Made by a program: the position numbers and the translations under genes. This document shows, one piece after another, positions 46,000-58,230 of a stretch of 64,000 nt of DNA (position 1 is its first letter; the number at the start of each line of letters is the position of its first letter). The DNA comes from Acanthopleura granulata (taxonomy: Eukaryota > Mollusca > Polyplacophora > Chitonida > Chitonidae). Location: contig JABBOT010000012.1 of NCBI GenBank assembly GCA_016165875.1, positions 12,832,984-12,896,983 on the forward strand. Direction: 5' to 3'. Under the pieces are notes generated by a model that saw only the letters and a list, made by a program, of their open reading frames with translations, was not told where the DNA came from and did no database searches.

Positions 46000-47105
46000 T
46001 AACAGACTCTGTAAAAAACTTCTCCGTGTGGAGAAGTAACTCGACTTAAAGCTACGTAGGCTTGGCCAGCAGAGGACACCTTCTGGAGTGATACAACGGC
46101 TTCTTTGATATTGCTTCCTTGCAGCTTCTGATTGGTAGAGGCAAAAAGAGGTCAGTGGAAACTGGCGCCTGCTACCACCACTGTTTTTGACTCTATAGTC
46201 CTGTCGGGTAATGGGGAGTGCTGTTTTGTGATGGTGAGGACGGTACTGACATTTCCCTCCGCAATTTTATCCCAACCTTAGAGCTATAAAAAACAACATA
46301 AACAACAGAAGGAAGTCTGTTATCAACCTTGAGCGAAATGTGCTCATCTGTGCCGAATACACCATTTACTACACCGTCTGATACGTCTATGTTCTTCGTT
46401 AACATGACACGCGCACCGACATCTAGAGTTCTCCTTGGAGAAAGATTTCTGTTAAATAAATTAATGAAATGCGTTTCCCTTTGGATTAGGCTCTCAGATT
46501 TTGGATCATGGAAGAAATCTTCAGCATCTATGGAAATAGGATAAGCCCAAAGTGAATGTTGTTTTTCGTTGTTGTACATTTCTCCTTTATCGTTAGTTGC
46601 ATATGATATGAATGGCATTGACATCCTTTCGTGTTTCACGCTGAACTAACAAATCACTGTCAACATTTTTTAACTGTACTCCTTTTTCAACGTCCTCAGG
46701 TGATTGAGTGTGGCAGCAAAGGCATGACCTTTCTGTCTCATTATTTCTGTTAGCTCAACAATACGAAAAGCATCAGCCCACAGGATTACACCTGTTAGAT
46801 CAGTATGTAAGGTTTTGCCGTTGACAGGAGGTAGCTGATAAAAATCTCCGACTGCAATGAGGGACACATTCCCGAATGGACAATAGTTTCTACTGTGTTT
46901 AATTTGTAGCAGTCGACCAGTAATATACGCCAAACCTGGGTCGCAGAGCATTTATCTTTTCGTCCCTCACATACTGATATGGCAATTTAGCATCTACACC
47001 AATGCAGATTGTACTGTGTACGGTAGAAGCTAAAGGTAAATTTTCACCAGCTCTTGCTAGTAGAGACACTGTAGGGAAAATCTCTTCCATAACATCACAC
47101 AACTG
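46000..47105 (-). pseudogene. Pif1-family helicase fragment of Helentron
   Basis: Motifs appear in order on the minus strand: LPLASTVHSTICIG (motif Ia region, about 47040), DPGLAYITGRLLQIK (46935-46890), GDFYQLPPV (motif III, about 46849-46823), IVELTEIMRQKGHAF (about 46730), GARVMLTKNIDVSDGVVNGV (about 46410-46350), and GQAYVALSRVTSPHG (motif VI, about 46065-46020). Motif I and the Asp-Glu box of motif II are not seen; sequence before 47105 no longer reads as helicase. Stops or shifts lie near 46955, 46650 and 46190. The family unwinds DNA during rolling-circle transposition; this copy cannot be functional. Confidence 0.8.
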
Positions 47106-47109
47106 TAAT

Positions 47110-47596
47110 GGTTGTCAGATTTCGTCTATGTAACGCTGAGATTTGAGCTCACATACCCAAATCTAGCACCAGGGCAACACATTTAGTGGTAAATTCCGAC
47201 TGGCTATGCTAGGAGGCACTCTGCATGGTCTACTGGAAAACTGCCCCTGTTATATAAGTGTGATGGTACGGAAAGATTTCCATTTAAGATCACTTCCGAC
47301 TTCTGATCACCACATCCAGCAGGTCAGCTGACATAAATGGTAATTTTGACCAGCTACTTCTAGTGAAACCGTTGCAAATGCACTCTCTTCATCTTGATCT
47401 GGGGCCCTTGTCGACCCCATTCATCATCATCATCGCGTCCAAAAATTAAGTTGAAATAAAATCAGTCAAAAAATCAAGTTGTAACTTGCACCAGACTGAC
47501 ACAAATTCAATTCATTTTCATTATATCAGGCACAAACACATGTAGGAATATTATTCAGCTGGATCCATTTATGCAAGATATATATTCAAGCTATAG

Positions 47597-47652
<56 letters not shown>

Positions 47653-48890
47653 GGGGTTGTTCTTCAATTTGGAGACGAGAACAATCAGCAAATGACAGGG
47701 ATCCAATGTCACACAAATAGGCAGCGTCTTTAAGGAGGGTCTTTATAGTGCAGATTGCATTATAGGGATAACGTGGGCACAGATAACTGCAGAAGACATG
47801 CTGACGTTATTACTGATGGCCAATGTTCCTTTGAGCTGTGTCAGCTGTCAGGCAGGCCGGAGAACCATCAATCAGTGTTTAACTTAAAGGTTATATGATT
47901 GTGAACTCTTTTTCACATAATCCATTTTGTGGTGGCGAGATCAAAACATTTCATTACGATTTCACGAAAACAAAAAGGAAAGGGAATGTTTAAATCTAGA
48001 ACAAATGTCTATTTGGGGTGTATCCGATGTCACTTGAGGAGAGGGAAAGATCATTCAATTTAACTATACGTTGTAAGAGTATCACCTCCTGGTCAAATTA
48101 TCTATGTTCCGTGGTGCATGCTGGTGATTCTAAATCGAATCATCAAAATCTGAGGAAACCGGGGACAAAATGCCAGGAAGAAACATAAATCAAAGAGCAA
48201 GCTTAATTGATCATTTACTGAGCTCATCCATCATTCTAGAGATATTGCTTTACGTCAAAATGCATGTCTGAAGCTCGAAAAAGTTGTTGAGCTTTCTTTC
48301 ATAGTTTTGTAAAAACGTCTGAGATGTTCAGTCGATCCTCATTTAATTGACCTCTCAAAGCAAATGAAATCGGGACAGGTTAAATGACCTTACCTGAACG
48401 TGACGGGACTGCCAAAACGAGCCTGTGGAGTGTACTTAGCGGTGAACCCGTGTTATATATATATGATACCATTATTAATTCACAGAAGTGAAACTTTACA
48501 GTTTCCAGCAGTTTCTACTTTTAACAGCCTTACATCATATTAAAGCCAGTATGCTAGGTAATTGTGTATTAGTTTGCTTGAAATATCGATATTATATTTA
48601 TATTCAAGACCCCGCACAACGTCAAGAAACTAACAGTTCTTGTCAAAGTCGTACATGAACAAGACAGAGGTGAATTTGATGGCACGATCCCATTTCTCAA
48701 GGGATAAATTCGTATGTTGTTCAGCCTTCGAAGTCTACATTATAAGGTCTGGTGTAAATAGCAAAATCGAAGTGTGTGGCACAAAAGCTCGGGGAAAAGA
48801 GCTATAAAGCAGAAAAGTAATGTTTCAAGACATTTGAAACATATCCAGTTCCAATTTTAGACACACTGCTCAGAAAATTTATACTCTTTG
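47110..48890. other. No gene seen; contains (AT)n at 47598-47647
   Basis: Upstream side of the helicase remnant. The AT run is about 50 bp. No coding or repeat match was seen on either side of it. Confidence 0.4.
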
Positions 48891-48894
48891 ACAA

Positions 48895-50170
48895 AACATG
48901 TGATGCCTTTACCATGTGACGTAAACCATTCACTTCATCACTTTGTCACTAATGACCATTATACTCATCTATAAATACAAATATTTCTATTAGACTGGGA
49001 ATCACCATTTAGATCAATACTTCAGTTACACGCGAATATTTCTGACCGTTATAAATGCTATGGAGCAGAAAATCCACACATGTACACGTAACTCCCTCCC
49101 TGGGAAGACCATAAGGCGGTAATTTTGATCCGATATCTAAGTGTCAAAATGTCTGTCGTGATGAACGTGGTCGTTTAGTTTTGGATTTAGTCAAATAGTA
49201 AAGAAAGGCAAGAGATTGATAACATTGTCTGACTGAGGATGTTAAGTAGAACACCTTTCACATTACAGATGGCAAAATGGAAAAAATGCCCCCATTTGTT
49301 GTTCTTACGGCGAATAGCTTTTCTTTTCATATCTGCATAATTCCCTCCTGTGGCATAGGTAAATGTTTAATGACCATGGTGTGAAGCGCTTGATATCTAA
49401 TTTCTGTGATATCAGCCCGGTAATAATAGCCTTGAGTTCACGGCAGGCAAGAGATAATTACTCCATAAATCATTTTGGACAACTCTGAATTTACAGGAGA
49501 AAAAATGAAATCTTGAAGAAACGCAACAATCAGAAACCGCTCTCACACCAGAGGTACAGGAGAAAAGCCTAGAAACCGTCCATGTTCTGCGGTAAGAGGT
49601 TAATAAAGATATTGCTCATCTGATTGCGGCTGTTAAGGTGCTACAGTCTATTCAGTGTAACTTATGGGGCTTCTAAGAAGAACTAGGACCCCTTGCATTT
49701 GACTCACTTGCTTAGATTCCACCCTTTCTTAGACTGCACCCTGGTCTGTCATCGTTAAGGTGATTGATTTGTAGTCTGCACTCGACTTTGATGGCTTTCT
49801 TCACTATCAAAAGTTATCGGTTAATAACGTGTCTGAAAATCGTGCGTAAGATTTATTTATTTATTTTGAATGGTGTTTTACGACGTACTGAAGAATATTT
49901 CACTTATACGACGGCGGCCTGCCCTATGGTGGCAGGAAACCTGGCAGAGCCTGGGGGAATCCCACGACCACCCGCAGGTTGCTGGCAGACCTTCCCAGGT
50001 ACGGTAGGAGAAGAAGCCAACATGAGCTCACAACGACCGCATTGGGAGGCTTTTGTGTCATTACGCTGCGTAAGATAACAAGGTGAACTGTTCCCCATCT
50101 TTTATGTAACAATCGTGTCGAATAAACACAGTGTGATGTTATAGCCTTCAGGAACCCTTTTAACAAAGCC
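48895..50170 (+). repeat. Large repeat, module X (copy P)
   Basis: Begins with ACCATGTGACGTAAACCATT (shared in reverse with 26090 and 20235). Continues with CTGACCGTTATAAATGCTAT, AGAGATTGATAACATTGTC, CTTATGGGGCTTCTAAGAAG and CTATCAAAAGTTATCGGTTA, the order seen in copy V. A SINE interrupts it at 49850-50078. It leads into a tRNA-like/SINE segment at 50172 and then module W. Confidence 0.65.
49850..50078 (-). repeat. tRNA-derived SINE in module X
   Basis: Reversed tail TTTATTTATTTTGAATGGTG, then TTTTACGACGTACTGAAGAA, TTTCACTTATACGACGGCGG, CAGGAAACCTGGCAGAGCCT, CCCGCAGGTTGCTGGCAGAC and CATGAGCTCACAACGACCGC. Most of the tRNA-like head is lost. Copy V lacks it, so it inserted after the X copies separated. 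Confidence 0.85.
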
Positions 50171-50171
50171 A

Positions 50172-50512
50172 CGCACGTATATAGTGAATAAGGTGCTTGC
50201 CTTTCAATCACCAGTGTGAAGTTTCTGTCCCAGTCTTGGAAATTTAATTGGTATTCCCATTTTCACTGCTCCGGAGGCCCTCGGTGACAATAACCGGTCG
50301 CTGAACCGTTTGAGCAGTCTAACTTCCGTTGAAGGCCACTTGTCTTCCATCAATGGTTGCGGACATCTGAACTGAATATGAAATATCGTGAGTAACTTGC
50401 CAAACGCCAGCTGTTTATCTCGGGTTCCCAGGTTTCCTGTCGTCATAAATCCGACCGTTATCGTGTAAGTGATAAATTCTTGAGTGTGGCGTTGAACATC
50501 TCTAGCTATGAG
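50172..50512 (+). repeat. Old SINE subfamily linking X and W (copy P)
   Basis: Head AATAAGGTGCTTGCCTTTCA with a B box-like GTGAAGTTTCTGTCCCAG, and a 3' part CATAAATCCGACCGTTATCG, TGATAAATTCTTGAGTGTGG then CGTTGAACATC. About 340 bp. The same placement at 56262-56560 in copy T suggests that it belongs to the ancestral large repeat. Confidence 0.5.
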
Positions 50513-50789
50513 GCAAAACCTTGTTCTTTGGCATGTGTATGAAATGTTCCATCTTTGATTGTAATGCGGTCTCATTGGAACACCAAAACACTGCTGTCAA
50601 TAATCAGTAACTCATACAACAGACGGAGATTGCATGCTAAGATCAACTGTTTCAAGGAGATGAAAGCCTCCTTGTGCAGCTGTCAAACGCATTCGTATCC
50701 ACAGACACTGTAACTATTTCTGGCCTATCATATTACCGTGGGCTTGAGGAATAGATGATTTAATACCGTATTTCATTAATCTTCTCGTT

Positions 50790-51300
50790 TCAAAGCGTGG
50801 ATTGAAGCCCAAACTTTGTAACAGAAAATTCTAATTACAAAAGAAACTTTTGAAGAAATTACTTAACATTGCCTTATACGGTGAATTGCAGAATTATGGA
50901 GAATAGGACCTTCCTATGTATAGAGGAATGACTAGCTGTTGACGAGCGAAAATACGTTTTATGACGAACGCACAATCGTTAACTAGTGAGGTTGCTCTTT
51001 TAGGTGGAGCTTGGGACAAGTCATTAACCAATAGAGTAAATTAGGGTTTAACTCTGTTCTTGGGGAATTGACCTCTGCCGGACACCAGCAAGCTGATTCC
51101 AGTTGGCGGGAGCGTTTGGTTACCTCCCCTGATGAGAAATCTCGACTTGAGACTAACCCTCTGAAAATCCATTTTATCAGTCACGCCCGTTGCACCAAGA
51201 CCAATTACGACCAAAAGGAAATGAGGAAAATCAATGGTTTTAGAGTAACTTTGGTCAAACATCCTGCATCAGGGTTACTTATGTCTTGTTGTATTTCTGC
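50790..51300 (+). repeat. Large repeat, module W and start of Y (copy P)
   Basis: W: CAAAGCGTGGATTGAAGCCC, GAATTGCAGAATTATGGAGA (58030-58180 has GAAGAATTATGGAGAAGTGG). Y: GGAATTGACCTCTGCCGGAC and CAGCAAGCTGATTCC, against GGAATTTACTTCTGCCTGAC and CAACAAGCTGTTTCC at 59547-59582. Confidence 0.6.
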
Positions 51301-54300
51301 ATAAAGCGGAATATTAGAATAAAACCCTAAATTGTCGAAAAGCCAGATTTTGCCTGTAACGTGCACCCATTTGCTAACTATCACACCGTTGTCGCTGCTG
51401 TGGTTTTACTCTCTGTACCGAAGTCTTCAATGTTGTATTCCTGCATAAACCAGGACTCTGCTGGTGAATTAAGCATGTCCAAGGCCTGGTCCCTTTGCAT
51501 TGTTTTCATATTATTGTGAATATATGTGTTAAATGTGATGACAACACAGCAATTTGGGTGATTCTAGAGCAGTGATATCGGATAAATTACATTTAACATC
51601 ACTGAAATATGTTTTACTTAATTCTGCTTAAGCCATGGTGCTAGGGGACGTGCAAGTTGTAATTTCTTAAACACTTACATAAGCATAATGAAATCCTAAA
51701 TGAGAGAAAATGACAAAATGACAATGCGACCATTTGCCAACTATGACACTGTTGCCGCTTATTACCTTTAATATTGCTTTATGTGTATTAGACTTAACTG
51801 GCTATGTTTCAAAAGGACTGCTGAGGGATTGTTTATTGAAATCTCCAGATTCGGATAACACCAAGAACACAGCGTCAGGGGAATTTAGGATTCTGACTCA
51901 TTTCATTGCCACACCTGGCCTTCAGATCAACGATCACATACACGTTGTTCAAGGTCTTGGCGCTGTTTGTCCCCTCAGGGCGCCTTGGTTTGAATAATAC
52001 ATGTGTGTGAGGTGAATAACTACAACATTCAATGAGACTGTAACTATGACAAAGCAAACACAAGCTGTTTTATATTTATTTATTTATTTATTTATTTATT
52101 TGATTGGAGTTTTGTGCCATACGCAAGATTTATTTAAAGTATACGACGATGGCTAGCATTGTGGTGGGACGAAACCGTTTCAGAGCCTGGGGTAAATTCA
52201 CGACCATCCACAGGTTGCTGGTAGACCCTCCTACGTACGGCCAGAGAGGAAGCCAGCATGAACTGGACTTGAACCCACAGCGACAGCATTGGTGAGAGGC
52301 TTCTGGGTCATTGCGCTAACTGACTGAGCCACGGAGCCCCCACCCCCTCTTCCCAGCTGCTTTATAAATAACTTCTGTAAATACTCCGGTGAAGTCTTCA
52401 GGGAAAGCAAACATCTCGAAGGGGGAATTCTTAAAAATATTTCGAAGTGATTAACGTGTTTGTCATGCACATTCGGACTTTTCAGCTGTCCACGTGGAGT
52501 AGGCCCATTTCTGACTTTCATTTTTCTGTATACACACTACAAGCTAACTGCATTCATTTGAAGCGCCTTAAAACAGGAAAACATGACTGCACCGAAGATT
52601 GATTTTTTTTCTCAACCTTTTGTCCTACTTCTGTAGGTCATTTAAAAATTACCGTCCGCAGGGAAGCCATACTTATACATTTCATCTATGGAGTACTTCC
52701 TGTCATTATATTAAATTGATATCTGGGGACGTGTATTGTGCAATATTAATTATTTCTTCTGGGACTCCCCAGGAACTGGGACTTTCAAAGGCTGTACATG
52801 TATGCTTTTAATGCAACACAAATAACGCAAAGGCTGGAAATGGACGGGGAGCATTCTAATCTTCGGATAGGGCTCAAAATACATCTGTGTGAATGGCATA
52901 TCTGAAGATTTTCCTGATAAGATAATGGCCAACTAGGTTTAGGCACGCATTAACATTTATTGGAAATAAGTATGCAATGCGGATACATTTGGTATGAAAA
53001 GTCATTCAAGGACATTCAACAACAGAGTAATGATCAAGCTGATAGACCGAACAGCAATTTTCATTCTTTTGGCAAAATCTATGAAAATATATCATACAGA
53101 ATCAAATTCAGGCAAAATACAAGTAATTCGCGCTGTCAGAAACAATTGCTGAGTATTGGTGTCACCTCGTAAATTTTTTTTTCCGGCAGAACCAGAAACA
53201 CGGTACCGGTTACACAAGTTTTTTTTTTATTATGGCGATGTCTGTTAAAAAATTTAGGAATAGAAGACTGGAGATGCAAGAATATTGAGAAAAACAGAGA
53301 ACCTGCTGTTTGGTCAGGGATTACATCCTAGCATTCAGACAGCTCATGAGTTCGGGGGAGGATGTTTTAAACATGTCTTTCACACGTCCTCTGATCATGA
53401 GCGAGAAGAGTCATTAACGTCGTTTTTAAAACGTCTATGTTGCGATTAGAATGACATTGAAGATTTCACACGAGCCTGTAAATCAGCTTCAATCCGCTCA
53501 AACCTACCACGTGTTTTTAACACTTCAACCAGTCCTCTGCCTGATTTCACTACCTATAATTGCCAACGAGAATTCTAGACTTTTCATCGGAAGCTGTTTT
53601 TTGCAGGGAGCAGGAGGATATATTTTAGAAAGAATTTACTGATTGATTGGAAGCTGCGAAGGAGTGGGGGAATGTACGAGGAATCGGTTCAAAATTACCG
53701 TGGAAAAGGACCTTTGAGACGCCTTGTTTTCCCGTGCTGCGCGCAGGCCTAAACATTGAGTGCATCGGTAGCACTGAGCTCCGTCAAACAGACACACGCA
53801 AGACACATTATGCAGAATACATTTGCGTTTCAGTTCAAAGTAGGTGATATATTAGAGAACTCTACTCAATATTCCCAGTCCATAAATGTAAGTCCTTTTA
53901 TTTTTTTTCTATCTCGCCAAACAACTCGTGACGTCACAAAATCTACAGGCCTATGATCAGGGTGAGGCCACTGTCGTATGACCTGACTAAAATATACCTA
54001 TTACAATGAAGTCAATTACAGCAAAAACATTATGTACACATTGTGTTAGTTTCAATTTTCCCAGATGATGCTCTGTTACTAGTGAAGAATCCGTGACAAT
54101 GGTCGTTTAAAGCTTGGAAGAACCATGGCGGCATAGCCAGGCATGTTTAATACCTGTATAGTACTGAATACCCCGAAATCACTCTCACTCTAGTCTATTG
54201 GCGTAATGCGAAGGATAATGTCTTTACTATTTGCATTTATCATTGTCGTTGGTGGTTTCTGAGCGATGTGCCTCTCGTACAACCCTTAAAACACCCCCTA

Positions 54301-54400
54301 CAAGGACGTGCGCACTCTGTCTTGACATAGTGAAGATGGTATTAAAGAACGTATCTCGAAATGTTAATCATCTAAAGGTGAAAATCCAGTGATCCCTGTA
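51301..54400. other. Insertion splitting module Y of copy P; no gene recognised
   Basis: Copies R and T have no counterpart of this 3.1 kb. It holds a full SINE (52068-52343) and a degenerate direct repeat: CCCATTTGCTAACTATCACA (about 51366) versus CCATTTGCCAACTATGACAC (about 51731), period about 365 bp. An 87-codon frame at 51734-51997 lies in the second unit and has no recognised domain. Confidence 0.4.
52068..52343 (-). repeat. Full-length tRNA-derived SINE (reference copy)
   Basis: On the minus strand it starts GGGGCTCCGTGGCTCAGTCA, followed by GTTAGCGCAATG (A box), then CTGTGGGTTCAAGTCCAG (B box). The body has CATGCTGGCTTCCTCTCTGG, AACCTGTGGATGGTCGTGAA and CCCACCACAATGCTAGCCAT, and the end is CAATCAAATAAATAAATAAA. 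Both Pol III promoter boxes are intact. The pre-tail block is altered (CTTGCGTATGGCACAAAACT), marking a variant. Length is about 275 bp with eight or so TTTA units. Confidence 0.9.
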
Positions 54401-56180
54401 CGCTGAACTGACATATCTGAGAATTAGACTCAAGATATAGGTTGTAACTTCAACGTCTCGTTCGTCTGTTTATTCTCACATTACCCCGCCACGTTGATAA
54501 ATGTACTGTCTAGTTATGCAGCATTTTATCGATCTCGTTTGTCAAGATTGTCGTGTAATAAACCAGAAAATAACCCCCACTCCTAGATGAAGGTGATGAG
54601 GTATATCGTTTGTAGGCTGTTGGGCATGTTATGTACACTGAGGGTTCAGGTGTTCACGCATTTATATTAAACAATGACCTATCCTAAACAAAAGGAATAA
54701 GCTTTAAGAACAATTACAGGAAAAGGGGTCTTAATTTAGAGGAGGGAATTAAAGTCATCTACATGAAACTGGTGTTTCTTGAGATTTCACTTTGGATTGA
54801 TTCCTTAGAAAGCATGACAAAATCATTTGCAAATAATTATGTAGGGAGCCATAATGCCAGTGAGTAGTCTTAATGGCTTAATCAATTAAGCCGGTACCAT
54901 TTCTGGAAGAATTAAGCCAACTAATGATAATAGCTGCTTTGATTTCAGTCCACAAGTAACCTTTCTGTTTAACTTCACCTGATGTCATACGTTTTTTTTT
55001 CTCTTTCCATTACCGGTATGCATCATTTTGCTGATGAGCCAGTGTTTGATGAACTTTGGGTTAATACCCCTTGATTCCGTGGACAGCCATGCTTTAGGCC
55101 ACTTGATAAGACGACTTCTCTCTCCACAAGACTTAATCAGGAAATTGTCGCTGTTTTGTCATCACCATTTCCTGTCGCTGTCCACGCTTTGGGTAAGGCG
55201 AGTGGCGAAGGGTCCCTGGAAATCCTCTCAGACAGGAGGGAAATCAGTTTCAAAGGGTTTCTTTGTCCGTCAGTCAAACCCATGCAGGAAAAGAACGCGA
55301 CAGTGGCATGGCCGTCATCCAGATCTTACTCTCAGACCGGAAGACGTGTTTAGGAAGAATCGACACCATCAATATTACAACAAAATTTGAGGTGACGTAA
55401 CTACCAATTTCATGTGGTTGAGAGGACAGATTGCCATAGGCTATTTTGGGATATGATGCCTTATCAGAAAGAAAGAAACTTCCTTGTTTGAAGGCCTCCA
55501 TCCCTAAATGTCGAACCGGTTTCAGAAACGCCAGACGCGCACGTAATTACTACTTCATTGGTATATAACACTGTGACATATTAACTAACCTTTTCCTAAT
55601 TAAACTGAATGCGAAACGTCTGTCAGTGAACTATGAAAGCTGAAGGCGGATGGGATTAGCTCTAGGCCAATTTAAGGCATGTAATATATATGACTGGCCA
55701 AGCTCTTCATCTGTAGAACCCAGGAAAAGGCCCGCAGAAATAGCGTCCGAAGGCATTGTAAGAAAAATTTACTTGAGGAATGAGGAACGGAAACAAAACC
55801 ATCCATAGGCCTACTGTATGGCATAAGATACGCATGTATATAGTGTGGGAAGAGCTATCCGTACTGTGATATAAACAACTGTGCTGAAGAGACATCCAAG
55901 ACGAGATGCCAACTTGAACATTTGATACAGGCTACTATATTAGGGTTGATCTGTTTGTCTGATCAACAATTTCATTGTTTTACTGGAGTTTTGTGAAGTT
56001 TGATGGATGTTTGTGTTTACGTATTTACCTACTCAATCCGTAAATAGTATAACACGACATATAGTCTCAGTGTAATAAATCCCAGTCTTTGTTAACTTTT
56101 CTTGATAGCCCAAAGGCCGGAACATATCAAAACACATCGTTTAATACTGTGTCTGGAAATCGTGTGTAAGATACCGCAGT
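54400..56180 (+). repeat. Large repeat, later part of module Y (copy P)
   Basis: Collinear with 59865-61640: GGTTGTAACTTCAACGTCTC, CCTTTCTGTTTAACTTCACC followed by TGATGTCATACG, TTAATCAGGAAATTGTCG, GACCGGAAGACGTGTTTAGG, then GCCCGCAGAAATAGCGTCCG and AACTTTTCTTGATAGCCCAA near 56092. Immediately afterwards the sequence jumps into the middle of module X (copy T). Confidence 0.65.
55156..55353 (+). pseudogene. Open frame in module Y, unknown (copy P)
   Basis: 65 codons: MSSPFPVAVHALGKASGEGS at the start, LEILSDRREISFKG next, SRSYSQTGRRV at the end. Aligns in one frame with the copy at 31694-31915 at its start (LGKASGE, LEIL, REIS) and end (QTGR). The middle is shifted relative to that copy (KPMQEKNATVAW). 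Confidence 0.3.
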
Positions 56181-57130
56181 AAACGATGCCCACAATTTTC
56201 TGTTACGATCTCGTCTTATGTCATAACCTGCAGTCTAACAAAGCAGATATAACACCACTCTTTCCATGCTTTAGTAGTTAGAGTGCTTGCTTTCTGGTCT
56301 CCAGGGCACACGCTGTGTGGTTTCAAACCCGACCTTAGGCGTGCAGTTTGTAGATTGACTCGCTGTAAATGTTTCCTCGGGCGTGCATGACAATAAAACG
56401 TGAACTGTGGTCATGGGGCTACCTATCGTGCGTTGAAAACCACGTCTTTCACTAATATAGTATACATGCCTGCATTTCACATGTGGGGAAGCTCGTCAGA
56501 CTGAGACGTAAAATTGATCGCCATCGTATGAGAGAAAAACTGTTTGAGAATGATGCTAAAGAACTATGAAAAAAATACACACAGACACAAGCTGATGGTA
56601 ATTGGCTGGTTATTACTGCAAATGTTACATGTTCTGTCTGAAAGAAGATATATAACTAAAGAAGAGGCTGTGATGTGACAATAGGTAACTAAAGAAGATA
56701 ATAGTGGTTCAAGACGCATAATTCTTGAACGTGATCCCGGGACAAGAGAACCTTACAATAATGAAATTGCTTTTCTTCGTTATTTGATAAAGTTACTCTT
56801 TACGATTTCTTACAGAGATTTGAATTACGTTTGTCTTGCTATGAGTTTGGCGTTATTGTTAACGTTATTTCGGCCATATAACACAACGGTGTTATCTTGT
56901 ATGAGGTCTGTTCCAGTGTCGACATTTTTGTAAAAACTGCTTTACTGGAACGCCAAAACCAGGAAACCAGACATGACACGCCACATGGTGACAGTATGCT
57001 GACGCGAGGCCAGCTAGTGGTTGCCCAATATGCTCCTACACACAAACATTTTCCATCTTTTCCCGTCAACTGGTATCCAACGCATGATGCAATTCTCAGT
57101 CAACCTAACTCGGTTTTTTAAGAGCATCCG
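56130..57130 (+). repeat. Large repeat, module X from its middle (copy T)
   Basis: Begins TCGTTTAATACTGTGTCTGG AAATCGTGTGTAAG, matching 2425-2455 and 49825-49852 but lacking the first 900 bp of X. GAGGTCTGTTCCAGTGTCGA at about 56900 matches 2820. Module W follows at 58030. Confidence 0.6.
56262..56560 (+). repeat. Old SINE subfamily linking X and W (copy T)
   Basis: Head GCTTTAGTAGTTAGAGTGCT with B box GTGTGGTTTCAAACCCGACC, 3' part AATTGATCGCCATCGTATGA, AACTGTTTGAGAATGATGCT. About 300 bp. It is the counterpart of 50172-50512. Confidence 0.5.
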
Positions 57131-57589
57131 ACATAAGCAACATTAATAAAAACAATTTGAGTTTCGGCCTACCTTTCTCCTGATTCTGCATGACAGGTTG
57201 ATATTTATATCAATCTGATAGTGATAGCTTAATTCACAACCAATTTGATATTGTGAATCACGGATGCAAAATATAAGAGAAGAGGAGTCCGGTGATGTTT
57301 ACTGTTACTGCTTCCACTTTTGATTTGTGTGAAGAAAGACAACCGACAAAAAGTGGTGGTGATTTTTACATAAAGAAGAAGTTGAGTTCGAGCAGATAAT
57401 CGGTGAGGAATTTTTTTTATGAAATGGATCTAGCTTTTTAATGTCTAAAAGCTTTACAAATCGAAAGCCATCTCTTTCTGACGACGGGTGAGGATCTGCT
57501 AATAAAAAATAACTACGAGTTCCAAGGTTAATACAAAAGTAAAACGTAACCTGTAACCTGTATTCGACAGAGCACAACTGATATCAATT

Positions 57590-57645
57590 AATTATTTATT
57601 TCATTGATGTAGTAAGCCGTACTTAAGAATAATTCACTTTTCGAT
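57590..57645 (-). repeat. SINE tail fragment
   Basis: TTATTTATTTCATTGATGTA, AGCCGTACTTAAGAATAATT and CACTTTT are the reversed tail and pre-tail, diverged. Confidence 0.55.
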
Positions 57646-58029
57646 TCATTATTTAATTCATTAGAGGCAACACCTAGGCAGTGTGCACATCAGTATGTTC
57701 AAAAACATTACTTTGTTTTATTTTTTAAATAATGCTGAATTATGTACTTCTCAGGCAGTTTAATATACAGAAGAATTTGATAAGCAAATGAGGACCCACA
57801 CTTTGCATACACGTTGTTTGGATATTATTACGGACGTTTGGGAAATAATGCGAATGCATGCACCAGCTGTGGTTAAACCTCCACATGAAAATCTGCTGCT
57901 TGTCCTTTACTGCTTCCAGTAACTTTGTCAGAATGTATGTTTTGTCAGAAATTATACATTTTGCTTTCTTTTTTTTTGCTTTGAATTACAAATAAAATCT
58001 TGGACTTTCTTTGCCATAACCGCTGTTGC

Positions 58030-58230
58030 TGTATGTGAGAACAGGAAATTATTCTTCTCTTTTTAAGGCGTGGGTGGAATCCCTAAACCTGTGTCTGTGT
58101 AATACAATCACAAACGAAACCTTACACTCCCTTGACATTACGTGATACACTTAGGTGAAGAATTATGGAGAAGTGGGACCCTTCAGGACAGCGTTTTCAG
58201 GTGGACAATTATCCGTTAACGACTGATGTC
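58030..58230 (+). repeat. Large repeat, module W (copy T)
   Basis: TATGTGAGAACAGGAAATTA, AAGGCGTGGGTGGAATCCCT, CGAAACCTTACACTCCCTTG and AAGAATTATGGAGAAGTGGG match 50790-50910 directly and 19470-19680 and 34430-34600 in reverse. Confidence 0.6.

Larger units (their letters stand above)
45152..47647 (-). mobile_element. Decayed Helentron-type element
   Basis: A minus-strand Pif1-family helicase remnant is followed directly by an exonuclease-endonuclease-phosphatase domain. In established classification this pairing marks Helentrons (Helitron2), rolling-circle DNA transposons. AT microsatellites lie on both sides (45157-45191 and 47598-47647). The Rep domain and helicase motif I are not found, so the 5' part is missing or unrecognisable. 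The outer limits given are the microsatellites, not proven ends; no terminal hairpin or insertion site was identified. Confidence 0.7.
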
